Positions 44,183 through 52,636 of a stretch of 59,103 nt of DNA are shown here, one piece after another (the stretch's first letter is position 1; every line of letters begins with the position of its first letter). This DNA comes from Eubacteriales bacterium. GTDB taxonomy: Bacteria > Bacillota > Clostridia > Oscillospirales > Butyricicoccaceae. A program made the translations under genes and the position numbers. The DNA lies in contig JAUNWG010000007.1 of assembly GCA_030540435.1 (NCBI GenBank), forward strand, positions 1 to 59,103, given 5' to 3'. A model generated the notes under the pieces. It saw nothing but the letters and a program-made list of their open reading frames with translations. It made no database searches and was not told the DNA's origin.

Positions 44183-45532
44183 ATGGAATTTCGTGATTTG
44201 GGCATTGATGCGGAGCTGCTGCGTGCGCTGGATGATGCCGGCTATACCATCCCGACGCCGATACAGGAAAAGGCGATCCCCGCTGCGATACAGGGGCGCG
44301 ATGTGCTGGGACTGGCGCAGACCGGTACAGGCAAGACATGTGCGTTTGCGATCCCGATTTTACAAAAGCTGAAAAATGAAGAACGTCTGCCCGGCTTCCC
44401 GCCGATCCGTTCGCTCATCCTCACGCCGACCCGTGAGCTGGCGATCCAGATTTATGACAGCTTTCTTACATATGCAAAATATACCGATATCCGCTGTGCA
44501 CTGGTTTATGGCGGCGTATCGCAGTATAACCAGACCGAAGCGCTGAGCGCGGGCGTCGATGTGCTGGTGGCGACGCCGGGCCGCTTGAATGACCTGTGCG
44601 GACAGGGCTATATTGATCTGGGGGACATCGAGCTGTTTGTGCTGGATGAAGCCGACCGTATGCTGGATATGGGCTTTATCGACGATGTGGAGCGCATCAT
44701 CAAACGCATGGGCGACCGCAAGATGCAGACACTGCTGTTCTCCGCGACCATGCCGAAGTCGGTACAGAAGCTGGTGCGTCAGCTGCTGCAGGAGGACTTT
44801 GAACGGGTAGAGGTCACACCGGTCTCGACCACCGTCGAAACCATCGACCAGTCGGTGTATTTTGTCGACCGGGACAACAAAAAGAAGCTGCTGTTGTATA
44901 CGCTGCGCGACCCGGCATTGGACCGCGCACTGGTATTCGTGCGCACGAAGACCGGCGCGGATAAGGTCGCACATGAGCTGAACCGTTCGCGCGTCGGCGC
45001 AAGCGCGATCCACGGCGATAAATCCCAGATCGACCGCCAGAATGCACTGAATCGCTTTAAAGAAGGCAAAATCCGCGTACTGGTGGCGACGGATATCGCG
45101 GCACGCGGGCTGGATATCAGCGAGCTGTCGCATGTCATCAATTATGACGTGCCGAATGAACCGGAAAATTATGTCCATCGCATTGGCCGTACCGGACGCG
45201 CCGGACATGGCGGCATTGCCATCACGTTCTGTCAGGCTGATGAGGTGCCGTATCTGCGCCGCATTGAAAAGCTGATCGACAAGGAAGTGCCGGTGCGGGA
45301 GGACAATCCGTATCCGATGCAGGAAAAGCCCCATGAAGGGCGCTCCGGCGGACGTTCGCGCTCGCGCAGAGGCGGACGCGGCAGGCGCGGCTTACAGAAC
45401 AACAAGCCGCAGGCGCCCGCAGCGGAGCAGCAGGCTGCCGCACCAAAGCAGGAGGAAAAGCGCGAGAATACCGCGCGCCGTCCGCGACGCCGCAGAAGGA
45501 AGCCGAAGCAGGCAAAGCCGGAAAATTCCTGA
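44183..45532 (+). CDS. DEAD-box ATP-dependent RNA helicase (CshA-like)
   Basis: The 449-residue protein has the full helicase core: Q motif FRDLGIDAELLRALDDAGYTIPTPIQ, motif I AQTGTGKT, Ia PTRELAIQ, II DEAD (DEADRMLD), III SAT and VI HRIGRTGRAG. About 85 residues of Arg/Gly/Lys-rich basic tail follow (SRSRRGGRGRRG, PRRRRRK), which would bind RNA non-specifically. Such enzymes act in cold adaptation, mRNA decay and ribosome assembly. ATG 44183 gives the family N-terminus, though the best ribosome site (AAGGAG) is 15 bases away; ATG 44156 is the alternative. Confidence 0.93.
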   Translation: MEFRDLGIDAELLRALDDAGYTIPTPIQEKAIPAAIQGRDVLGLAQTGTGKTCAFAIPILQKLKNEERLPGFPPIRSLILTPTRELAIQIYDSFLTYAKYTDIRCALVYGGVSQYNQTEALSAGVDVLVATPGRLNDLCGQGYIDLGDIELFVLDEADRMLDMGFIDDVERIIKRMGDRKMQTLLFSATMPKSVQKLVRQLLQEDFERVEVTPVSTTVETIDQSVYFVDRDNKKKLLLYTLRDPALDRALVFVRTKTGADKVAHELNRSRVGASAIHGDKSQIDRQNALNRFKEGKIRVLVATDIAARGLDISELSHVINYDVPNEPENYVHRIGRTGRAGHGGIAITFCQADEVPYLRRIEKLIDKEVPVREDNPYPMQEKPHEGRSGGRSRSRRGGRGRRGLQNNKPQAPAAEQQAAAPKQEEKRENTARRPRRRRRKPKQAKPENS

Positions 45533-45563
45533 CGGAAAAATCAACTCTGGCGCAATACAGAAA

Positions 45564-45606
45564 AAAATCCCGCAGGGAAGGCGTTTTCCCGCGGGATTTC
45601 GTTGTT
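45564..45606 (+). terminator. Terminator of the helicase gene
   Basis: AAATCCCGC...GCGGGATTT with inner GGGAA/TTCCC pairing, then a T-rich tail. Confidence 0.8.
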
Positions 45607-45715
45607 TTTCAGGTGGAATTGGCACAAAAGTGCATTTGACAAATGGTTTCTGCGCTCTTATTATGTCAGATAAGACACTCACAGATTTTTGCATATCAAA
45701 GGAGGGGAACCAACC

Positions 45716-46441
45716 TTGTCGACCTCTACCATTGCGGAGACAGCGATTGCTGCACTGGAGCACCCGATCTCCGCACTCGATGACCAGCCCGCCCTATCTG
45801 CGGCTGACCTCAAGGCATATTTTGATGCAGACCCCCAGCAGCTGTGTGATGCGCACAACAGCTTGGTTTCCGCACTGGCTGCACCCGGAGCGGCAGCCTC
45901 CATCGGATTCCGGCAGACTTCCGGTATTTCCGCCAGCACGCTGCAGGATGCCGTCGTCAATGTACAATCTCAGCTGAGCAGTGTTGTCAGCGGCTCTGTG
46001 CCGGACGGCTCCATTTCGCTCAGTAAGCTGGATGCCAATGTGCAAAACCGCCTGAATGCGATCACTTCGTTACAGGCAATGGTGCTCGATCTGCAGGAAG
46101 CTGTGGAAACCATCCGTCCCAGCGGCGCACAGTATCCGTTGATGATCCTTGCGCTTTCAGACGGCTGTCCGGAGGGACTGACAGACGAGATCGCCACCGC
46201 AGCCCTCGGCGGGCATTCGACAGAAGTCTATGATCTGGGTGCACAGCTCGGCTGGCTGTGTAAATTCAAGCGATCTGTCATGCCGTCGCAGACATTCCTC
46301 AGCAAACAGACATTTACCGATATTTTGGAGGATACCAATACGCTGCGTGAGATCGCCGGCCTGACGCCGGTCTATCAGCTGGTTACGATGTCCTCGGAAA
46401 TGGTCACAGACTATCTCGCTGCGCTCAATGGAGAAGCATGA
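45716..46441 (+). CDS. Unrecognised 241-residue protein
   Basis: I do not recognise a named family. From TTG 45716 (AAAGGAGG ten bases upstream) the product has an Ala/Ser-rich helical first third whose phrase LSAADLKAYFDADPQQLCDAHNSLVSAL resembles openings of some phage tail-fibre or baseplate proteins in Firmicutes. A coiled-coil-like stretch follows (VNVQSQLSSVV...LNAITSLQAMVLDLQEAVETI), then a compact C-terminal part with two Cys. No signal peptide or membrane helix is present. It stands alone between two terminators, without other phage genes, so a domesticated phage-type part is one reading. Confidence 0.6.
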   Translation: MSTSTIAETAIAALEHPISALDDQPALSAADLKAYFDADPQQLCDAHNSLVSALAAPGAAASIGFRQTSGISASTLQDAVVNVQSQLSSVVSGSVPDGSISLSKLDANVQNRLNAITSLQAMVLDLQEAVETIRPSGAQYPLMILALSDGCPEGLTDEIATAALGGHSTEVYDLGAQLGWLCKFKRSVMPSQTFLSKQTFTDILEDTNTLREIAGLTPVYQLVTMSSEMVTDYLAALNGEA

Positions 46442-46454
46442 GATGGTTATGGAT

Positions 46455-46485
46455 AAGACTCGCCTGCGGGCGGGTCTTATTTTTT
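46455..46485 (+). terminator. Terminator overlapping the end of the DUF1836 gene
   Basis: AAGACTCGCC-tgcg-GGCGGGTCTT then ATTTTTT. The T run encodes, on the other strand, the last lysine codons of the convergent DUF1836 gene. Confidence 0.85.
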
Positions 46486-47040
46486 CGCCTTTTTGTCCGG
46501 CGGCTCCGGGAAGCAGGTCTGTGTGATCGCAGCGGCAAAGCTGGTCAGGCTGTCCGTGATGTCCGTCAGGGTCAGCAGGAAGGACAATACATCTGCGGGG
46601 GTGTCCAGTTCGATATGGTTTTCCACAAGAATCGTCTCCAATATATGGACAAGCTGCTGGTTGATGACATCCCGCCGTGCCAGCTGGGTATCAAAGCATT
46701 CCGCCAGCCCATTGGTATCAATGCCGCTCTGCATTGTGCCATACAGCACGCGCTTGATCTGTGCAATGGACAGCGTATTTTTGAGCGAATAGATCGCCAG
46801 CATCTGTAAAATTTGCTCTTTGGAATATTTTTTGCCCTTTAACGGCGTAATCAGGCCCGCTTTGCTGTAATTGTGGATCATGGTACGGGTCAATGGTTCC
46901 TTTTCCCCGTCTGTGCCCAGATGGGTATTCATCAGGGCGATGATTTGATCCATATAGAGATCCAGCTCCGGGATATCATCCGGATGCAGCGCCCTGGTCT
47001 TCATGCTGTCTATCATCAGCTGTTTTACATCGATTTCCAT
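46477..47040 (-). CDS. DUF1836 (MerR-like HTH) family protein
   Basis: The 187-residue protein matches the DUF1836 pattern: a helix-turn-helix of MerR-like type (PLTRTMIHNYSKAGLITPLKGKKYSKEQILQMLAIYSLKNTLSI broken over residues 50-93) followed by an all-helical C-terminal domain ending in KKAKK. The family is widespread in Firmicutes and of unknown regulon. It is monocistronic and converges on the unknown gene at 45.7-46.4 kb. Confidence 0.85.
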   Translation of the reverse strand: MEIDVKQLMIDSMKTRALHPDDIPELDLYMDQIIALMNTHLGTDGEKEPLTRTMIHNYSKAGLITPLKGKKYSKEQILQMLAIYSLKNTLSIAQIKRVLYGTMQSGIDTNGLAECFDTQLARRDVINQQLVHILETILVENHIELDTPADVLSFLLTLTDITDSLTSFAAAITQTCFPEPPDKKAKK

Positions 47041-47178
47041 TCAGCTTCCTCTTTCTAATCAGGATAAATATAGTATAAGCCCGTTTGCCGCCGGAAGCAA
47101 GAAGTTGGTTGCAAAAACTGTTTTTTATTTTTTGCAGCGAATATAATGTGGTATTGGAAACTACGTAAAGACATGGTT

Positions 47179-47342
47179 TGGCTCCCTCAAAGAGGGAGCT
47201 GGCAGTGCCTATGGCACTGACTGAAGGAGTGAAAAGCGAAATCTCTTCATCGTAGTTTATCTTGGCACGAAGTATTTACCTTTTCACTCCCTCCGTCTTC
47301 GTCGCTTCGCGCCGAATCCACCTCCCTCATCCGAGGGAGGCT
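47179..47342 (+). repeat. Family C hairpin repeat, copy C5 (complete)
   Basis: GGCTCCCTCAAAGAGGGAGC, stem CAGTGCC-TAT-GGCACTG, GAAGGAGTGAAAAG, interior sharing ATCTTGGC with C1, CTTTTCACTCCCTC, a TTCG...CGAA stem, CCTCCCTCATCCGAGGGAGG. Confidence 0.85.
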
Positions 47343-47367
47343 GAATTCGCATTTTTGCATTTTTACG

Positions 47368-47447
47368 TCAAAAAATCCCGGAGCTGCCACTCCGGGATTT
47401 TTCTTTGTTGTCACTGCCATAATGGAATCGCAGCTTCTTTCTTTCGT
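47368..47447 (-). ncRNA. Orphan antitoxin-like small RNA (47.4 kb)
   Basis: Minus-strand promoter TTGCAT (47482-47477), 17-bp spacer, TATAAT (47459-47454). An RNA of about 80 bases ends at AATCCCGGAG/CTCCGGGATT (47374-47399). Its complement contains TTGTTGTCACTGCC (47405-47418), nearly identical to the leader of the Fst-like toxin message at 41499-41512. Where the toxin gene should be, the end of repeat C5 is found. Confidence 0.55.
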
Positions 47448-47541
47448 ATTTTTATTATATCACAGGCTTTTTTGGGATGCAAGTACAAAACGTTTTAGTA
47501 TTAGATAGCACCTGAGAACTGTAGTTGTAAATTCGCCCTTT

Positions 47542-47565
47542 GGCTCCCTCAGAGGAGGAAGGCTG
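47542..47565 (+). repeat. Degenerate family C end, C6
   Basis: GGCTCCCTCAGAGGAGGAAGGC resembles a solo terminal hairpin like C3 but with a damaged right arm. Confidence 0.5.
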
Positions 47566-47575
47566 AAACTCTATT

Positions 47576-47602
47576 TTAGCACTCTCGGTGACTGAGTGCT
47601 AA
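47576..47602. promoter_or_regulatory. CIRCE operator (HrcA binding site)
   Basis: Perfect TTAGCACTC-N9-GAGTGCTAA, upstream of clpB. Confidence 0.95.
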
Positions 47603-47630
47603 AATTAACAATTTTGTAACAACTTTTCCC

Positions 47631-47659
47631 TTGTGTTTCCAACTTTTCAGCCGTATAAT
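47631..47659 (+). promoter_or_regulatory. Promoter of clpB
   Basis: TTGTGT (47631-47636), 17-bp spacer, TATAAT (47654-47659). CIRCE ends 29 bases before this -35. Confidence 0.7.
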
Positions 47660-47732
47660 GCAATCGAACAGAAATCCTGCACGGCGTATACGAAGAGGTT
47701 TATTGCCGTGCAAGCCAAGGGAGGTTTATGTT

Positions 47733-50339
47733 ATGAACGCACAAAAATTCACACAGAAATCACTGGAAGCCATCCAGAATGCGCAGTCGCTATATAATGA
47801 GTATGGAAACGCGGAGATGGGACAGGAGCATTTGCTGCTCGCCCTGCTCCAGCAGGACAACGGCCTGATCTCACAGCTGATGACCAAGATGGGCGTTGAT
47901 GCCGCGTCGATGCAGAACCAGACCATGCGGGCAGTGGAAAAGCTGCCGCGTATTTCCGGCGGGCGCGATGCAAGCCGTCTGTATGTCACAGCGGATATGC
48001 AGAAAACGCTGAATCAGGCGGAACAGACCGCAGAGCAGATGCACGATGATTTTGTATCGGTAGAGCATTTGTTCCTCGCATTGATCGATACTGCAGGCGG
48101 TGCGGTGCGCGAACTGTTCCGCACGTTCCAGATCGATCGGAACAAGTTTTTACAGGCATTGTCCACCGTCCGCGGTTCGCAGCGCGTCACCACGGATTCT
48201 CCGGAGGACACCTATGACGCCCTGAAAAAATATGGCACTGACCTGGTCGAGCGTGCCCGTCAGAAGAAAATGGACCCGGTTATCGGCAGAGACGATGAAA
48301 TTCGCAATGTCATCCGTATCCTGTCGCGTAAGACCAAGAACAATCCGGTTCTGATCGGTGAGCCGGGTGTCGGCAAAACTGCCATTGCGGAAGGTCTGGC
48401 ACAGCGTATCGTGCGCGGCGATGTGCCGGGCGCATTGAAGGATAAGACAATTTTCTCGCTGGATATGGGTTCACTGGTTGCCGGCGCAAAATACCGCGGC
48501 GAATTTGAGGAGCGGTTAAAGGCAGTCCTCAATGAAGTCAAAAAGAGTGAGGGCGGCATCATCCTGTTTATCGATGAGCTGCACACTATCGTCGGCGCAG
48601 GCAAGACTGATGGCGCGATGGATGCCGGAAACTTGCTCAAGCCGATGCTGGCACGCGGCGAGCTGCATTGCATCGGCGCGACCACGCTGAATGAGTACCG
48701 CCAGTATATTGAAAAGGACCCGGCACTGGAGCGCCGCTTCCAGCCGGTCATGGTCGGTGAGCCGACCGTAGAGGATACCATCGCAATCCTGCGCGGTTTG
48801 AAGGAACGATATGAGGTCTATCACGGCGTAAAAATTCAGGATTCCGCATTGATCGCAGCGGCAACCTTGTCCAACCGGTATATTTCCGACCGGTTTTTGC
48901 CGGACAAGGCAATCGACCTTGTAGATGAAGCGTGCGCGATGATCCGCACGGAAATAGATTCCATGCCGACTGAGCTGGATGTCATCCAGCGCAAGATCAT
49001 CCAGCATGAGATCGAAGAGGCGGCCCTCAAGAAAGAGGACGACCAGCTGTCACAGGAGCATCTGGCAGAGATCCAGAAGGAGCTGGCAGAGATGCGCGAG
49101 CAGTTCAACTCCATGAAGGCGCGCTGGGACAATGAAAAGAATGCCATTGGCAAGGTACAGAAGCTGCGTGCCGATATCGAGCAGATGAATGCAGATATTG
49201 AACGTGCAGAGGAAAGCTATGACCTCAACAAGGCGGCGGAGCTGAAATATGGCCGTTTGCCGGAGCTGAAAAAGCAGCTGGCAGAAGAAGAAGCAAAGGC
49301 AGAGGACGCAGACCAGCATACTCTGCTGCGTGACAAGGTAACCGATGAGGAAATTGCACGCATCATTGAACGCTGGACCGGTATCCCGGTTGCACGCCTG
49401 ATGGAAGGGGAACGGGAAAAGCTGCTGCATCTGGAGGATACGCTGCATGAGCGTGTCATTGGACAGGACGAAGCGGTACAGCGTGTATCCGAAGCGATTC
49501 TGCGTTCGCGCGCTGGTATTCAGGACCCGAACCGCCCGATCGGTTCGTTCCTGTTCCTCGGTCCGACTGGCGTCGGCAAGACCGAGCTGGCGAAGACATT
49601 GGCTGCGACGCTGTTTGACGACGAGAAAAACCTGATCCGCATCGACATGTCGGAATATATGGAAAAATACTCCGTTTCCCGTCTGATCGGCGCACCTCCC
49701 GGATATGTCGGCTATGAGGAAGGCGGTCAGCTGACCGAAGCCGTCCGTCGGCATCCGTATTCCGTCGTACTGTTTGATGAGATCGAAAAGGCGCATCCGG
49801 ATGTATTTAATGTCCTGCTGCAGGTACTTGATGACGGGCGCATCACCGATTCCCAGGGCAGGACGGTAGACTTTAAGAATACCATCATTATTTTGACGTC
49901 CAACCTCGGCTCGTCCGCACTGCTGGACGGCATCGATGCAAACGGCGATATCCGTGAGGACGCAAAGGCACAGGTCAATGAGCTGCTGCGCCGTTCGTTC
50001 CGTCCGGAGTTCCTCAACCGTCTGGACGAGATCGTATTCTATAAGCCGTTGACCCGTGAGAATATCACCGGTATCATTGATCTGCTGCTGGATGCACTGC
50101 GCAAGCGGCTGGAGGATAAGCAGCTGACGGTTGAACTGACCGAAGAAGCAAAGCAGTATGTCATTGACAATGGCTATGATCCGGTCTATGGCGCGCGTCC
50201 GCTCAAGCGATTCCTGCAGCGCAATGTGGAGACATTGCTCGGACGCGCCATCATTGCAGGCGACCTGTCCGCAGGCACAAAGCTGGTCGTCGGCATGCAG
50301 GACGGCAAGCTGACGGTTACACCGGTGTCTGTGAAGTAA
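47733..50339 (+). CDS. clpB: ATP-dependent disaggregase ClpB
   Basis: The Hsp100 chaperone that, with DnaK, pulls proteins out of aggregates. The 868-residue product has the Clp-N repeats (residues 1-145), NBD1 with Walker A GEPGVGKT, the long M-domain coiled coil (about 405-525, rich in E/K/Q), NBD2 with Walker A GPTGVGKT and sensor [10 protein letters not shown] near the C-terminus. The M-domain separates it from ClpC or ClpA. AAGGGAGG precedes ATG 47733. The perfect CIRCE upstream indicates HrcA control and not the CtsR control usual for clpB in Bacilli. Confidence 0.97.
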   Translation: MNAQKFTQKSLEAIQNAQSLYNEYGNAEMGQEHLLLALLQQDNGLISQLMTKMGVDAASMQNQTMRAVEKLPRISGGRDASRLYVTADMQKTLNQAEQTAEQMHDDFVSVEHLFLALIDTAGGAVRELFRTFQIDRNKFLQALSTVRGSQRVTTDSPEDTYDALKKYGTDLVERARQKKMDPVIGRDDEIRNVIRILSRKTKNNPVLIGEPGVGKTAIAEGLAQRIVRGDVPGALKDKTIFSLDMGSLVAGAKYRGEFEERLKAVLNEVKKSEGGIILFIDELHTIVGAGKTDGAMDAGNLLKPMLARGELHCIGATTLNEYRQYIEKDPALERRFQPVMVGEPTVEDTIAILRGLKERYEVYHGVKIQDSALIAAATLSNRYISDRFLPDKAIDLVDEACAMIRTEIDSMPTELDVIQRKIIQHEIEEAALKKEDDQLSQEHLAEIQKELAEMREQFNSMKARWDNEKNAIGKVQKLRADIEQMNADIERAEESYDLNKAAELKYGRLPELKKQLAEEEAKAEDADQHTLLRDKVTDEEIARIIERWTGIPVARLMEGEREKLLHLEDTLHERVIGQDEAVQRVSEAILRSRAGIQDPNRPIGSFLFLGPTGVGKTELAKTLAATLFDDEKNLIRIDMSEYMEKYSVSRLIGAPPGYVGYEEGGQLTEAVRRHPYSVVLFDEIEKAHPDVFNVLLQVLDDGRITDSQGRTVDFKNTIIILTSNLGSSALLDGIDANGDIREDAKAQVNELLRRSFRPEFLNRLDEIVFYKPLTRENITGIIDLLLDALRKRLEDKQLTVELTEEAKQYVIDNGYDPVYGARPLKRFLQRNVETLLGRAIIAGDLSAGTKLVVGMQDGKLTVTPVSVK

Positions 50340-50352
50340 ATAGAGCATTTGG

Positions 50353-50385
50353 CAAGGGGCACTTCCGCATGTGAAGTGCCCCTTG
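50353..50385 (+). terminator. Hairpin after clpB
   Basis: CAAGGGGCACTTC/GAAGTGCCCCTTG, 13-bp perfect stem 13 bases after the stop. No T run. Confidence 0.65.
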
Positions 50386-50406
50386 TGGTATGTATCGGAG
50401 AAAGGC

Positions 50407-50458
50407 TTGACAAACATACTGCTGGTATGATACTGTATTAACATACTGATAGTATGTT
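50407..50458 (+). promoter_or_regulatory. tetR promoter with two operator dyads
   Basis: TTGACA (50407-50412) with a -10 near TACTGT (18-bp spacing). Dyad 1 CATAC-tgctg-GTATG (50415-50429) fills the spacer. Dyad 2 AACATACT-GAT-AGTATGTT (50440-50458) covers the start region. Shared half-sites CATACT/AGTATG point to autorepression by the TetR product. Confidence 0.75.
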
Positions 50459-50474
50459 TGGAGGTGGAACTGCA

Positions 50475-51128
50475 ATGGCGAGGAACAAACATCCGGAAGA
50501 AACCGTGAACCGGATATTGGATGTGGCGTACCGTTTGTTTATGGAAAAAGGATATGAACATACTTCCATACAGGATATTATTGATGGGCTGGGCGGCTTG
50601 AGCAAAGGTGCGATCTATCATCATTTTAAGTCAAAAGAGGATATTTTGATCGCCGTTACCGACCGAATGACGGAAGAATCCAATCAAATGCTTGCGGATA
50701 TCCGTGACTGTTCCGACCTGAACGGAAAAGAAAAACTGCGGATGATATTCAAGGAATCCATCTGCCGGCCTGTGCAGGATGAAATTTTTACGGCGGCTCC
50801 CAATTTCAGCAACAATCCGAAGCTCTTGGTCAGCCTTTTGCACGAGGCGGTAACCGAGGCTGCGCCGCAGTATATTTTGCCGATTATGCAGCAGGGGATT
50901 GCAGACGGTTCGATTCAGACGGACTATCCGGAACAGCTATCGGAATTGATTATTCTTACGGCAAATGTCTGGATGAATCCCATGATATTCGCCAGCACCG
51001 AAGAAGAGTCCTATCGCAAATGTATGGTTTTCAGCCAGATGATGAACGGCTTTGGCTTGGATATCATAGATGAAGAGATGCTGAATCGGTTACAGCAGTT
51101 GGCATCCATTTATCAAAAGAATAAATAA
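50475..51128 (+). CDS. TetR-family transcriptional regulator
   Basis: The 217-residue protein has the TetR N-terminal helix-turn-helix (ILDVAYRLFMEKGYEHTSIQDIIDGLGGLSKGAIYHHFKSKE over residues 14-56, broken by loops) and a helical ligand domain. GGAGGTGG precedes ATG 50475. It heads a run tetR-ABC ATPase-permease-MFS, all plus strand, and likely represses itself and the transporters until an effector binds. A hairpin ATCTGCCC/GGGCAGAT (51133-51156) lies between it and the ABC gene and could attenuate read-through. Confidence 0.92.
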   Translation: MARNKHPEETVNRILDVAYRLFMEKGYEHTSIQDIIDGLGGLSKGAIYHHFKSKEDILIAVTDRMTEESNQMLADIRDCSDLNGKEKLRMIFKESICRPVQDEIFTAAPNFSNNPKLLVSLLHEAVTEAAPQYILPIMQQGIADGSIQTDYPEQLSELIILTANVWMNPMIFASTEEESYRKCMVFSQMMNGFGLDIIDEEMLNRLQQLASIYQKNK

Positions 51129-51206
51129 AAAAATCTGCCCTGCAATATGGGCAGATATATTTTGATATGATACATACCGTCATGCGGTATTAAAAGGAGG
51201 CATCAT

Positions 51207-51914
51207 ATGCAGAAGGTTTTAGAGGTACATTCGGTTGAAAAAAGCTATGGAGGTACAAAGGTGCTGAACCATTGCAGTTTTCATGTGAATGCGGGCGAAA
51301 TATACGGGCTTTTGGGCGTCAACGGCGCGGGAAAAACAACACTGATGAAGATGATACTTGGGCTACAACGGATTGACGGCGGAAGTATTTCCGTTTTGAG
51401 CGAAGACGTAAGCAATGGCCCGGCATATTTGGTAAATGTTGGAAGTGTGATAGAAAATCCTGCTTTTTATGAGCACTTGAGTGCAGAGAAACTTTTATCC
51501 ATGCACCTGTGCTATATGCAGAAGCAAGCGAATATAGCGGAACTATTGCATTTGGTTGGGCTCCACAATGCAGGCGATAAGCCAATCTCCCGCTATTCTC
51601 TTGGCATGAAACAAAGGCTTGGGCTGGCAAGGGCGATCATCCACCGTCCGAAACTGCTCATTCTGGATGAGCCGCTAAATGGGCTTGACCCCGTTGCAAT
51701 TGCCGAAATGCGTGAACGGATGCGCGTATTGGCGAGCAGTGGCATGTCGATTTTGCTGTCGAGCCATATCATCGGAGAGGTTTGGCATACGGCAGATCGG
51801 GTCGGTATTCTTTCCGAAGGCCATATCAAACAGGAATTTTCTGTAAAAGAAAAGGCAGCGGAATATGGCGCGCATTTTGACGATTATGTGATCGGCCTTA
51901 TGAAAGGGGATTGA
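51207..51914 (+). CDS. ABC transporter ATPase (bacitracin/lantibiotic-export type)
   Basis: The 235-residue ATPase has Walker A GVNGAGKTT (about residues 37-45), the signature YSLGMKQRLGLARA, Walker B LLILDEPLNGLDP and the H-loop SSHI. The short form and pairing with a single six-helix permease fit BcrA/LanF-like immunity or drug-export systems. AAAGGAGG precedes ATG 51207. The stop and the permease start are one base apart. Confidence 0.92.
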   Translation: MQKVLEVHSVEKSYGGTKVLNHCSFHVNAGEIYGLLGVNGAGKTTLMKMILGLQRIDGGSISVLSEDVSNGPAYLVNVGSVIENPAFYEHLSAEKLLSMHLCYMQKQANIAELLHLVGLHNAGDKPISRYSLGMKQRLGLARAIIHRPKLLILDEPLNGLDPVAIAEMRERMRVLASSGMSILLSSHIIGEVWHTADRVGILSEGHIKQEFSVKEKAAEYGAHFDDYVIGLMKGD

Positions 51915-51915
51915 C

Positions 51916-52635
51916 ATGCGCTTATACAAATTGGAATGGATGAAAATACGGCTGTCTGCGTATCTATGGGCAATTGTCGGGATTTTTGCAAGCGTATTGG
52001 CACTGGGCATTTTATTTGTGTTCCTATTTCAGATAGAAGCGGACGGTGGCGGTATCTCGGAGGAAGCGGCGCTGTTTGGGGATTGGAATGGATTATTTGC
52101 GCTCACGACAGCGCTGGCATTTGCTTGTTTTAGCGTTTTATCATCCGTCCTTGCAGCAAAGGTAGTGGTCGGTGACTATTGTGGCGCAAATGCCGTCAGC
52201 TTATTGAGCTATCCTGTCAGTCGAAAAACGGTATTTCGGACGAAATGCTGCATCGTTTGCGGCATAACGACAGCTTCGGCAGGAGTCAGCAATCTATTGG
52301 TGATCGGCATGATGTATGTAACAGCTCGCATGTTTACCGTCGCGCCACAGATGAATACAGCGCATTTTATGCTCACGGTTTTGCTTTCCAGTATTTTTAT
52401 GGGGATATCGTCCTCCGCAGTCGGTATCATTTCTGCTGCCTTTGGATGGAAAAAACGCTCCGCCGTTGCGACGATCGTATTTGCGCTGTTGGTCGTGTGC
52501 GTTGTGACCAATTTCATCACGATTTCACCGCATCATATTGTTTTTGTCATGCTGGCATTGTGTGGGATTTTTTGCTTCATTGCTAATTTTATGTACCATA
52601 TGCTTGCGGATGGAATAGAAAACATGGAGGTTTAA
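51916..52635 (+). CDS. ABC transporter permease of the ABC-2 type
   Basis: The 239-residue, very hydrophobic protein has about six transmembrane helices (first at 14-38, last at 208-230) and no soluble domain, as in BcrB/LanE-type permeases. It immediately follows the ATPase, and the next gene begins one base after its stop. Substrate unknown; antimicrobial peptide or drug export is the usual role. Confidence 0.85.
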   Translation: MRLYKLEWMKIRLSAYLWAIVGIFASVLALGILFVFLFQIEADGGGISEEAALFGDWNGLFALTTALAFACFSVLSSVLAAKVVVGDYCGANAVSLLSYPVSRKTVFRTKCCIVCGITTASAGVSNLLVIGMMYVTARMFTVAPQMNTAHFMLTVLLSSIFMGISSSAVGIISAAFGWKKRSAVATIVFALLVVCVVTNFITISPHHIVFVMLALCGIFCFIANFMYHMLADGIENMEV

Positions 52636-52636
52636 C

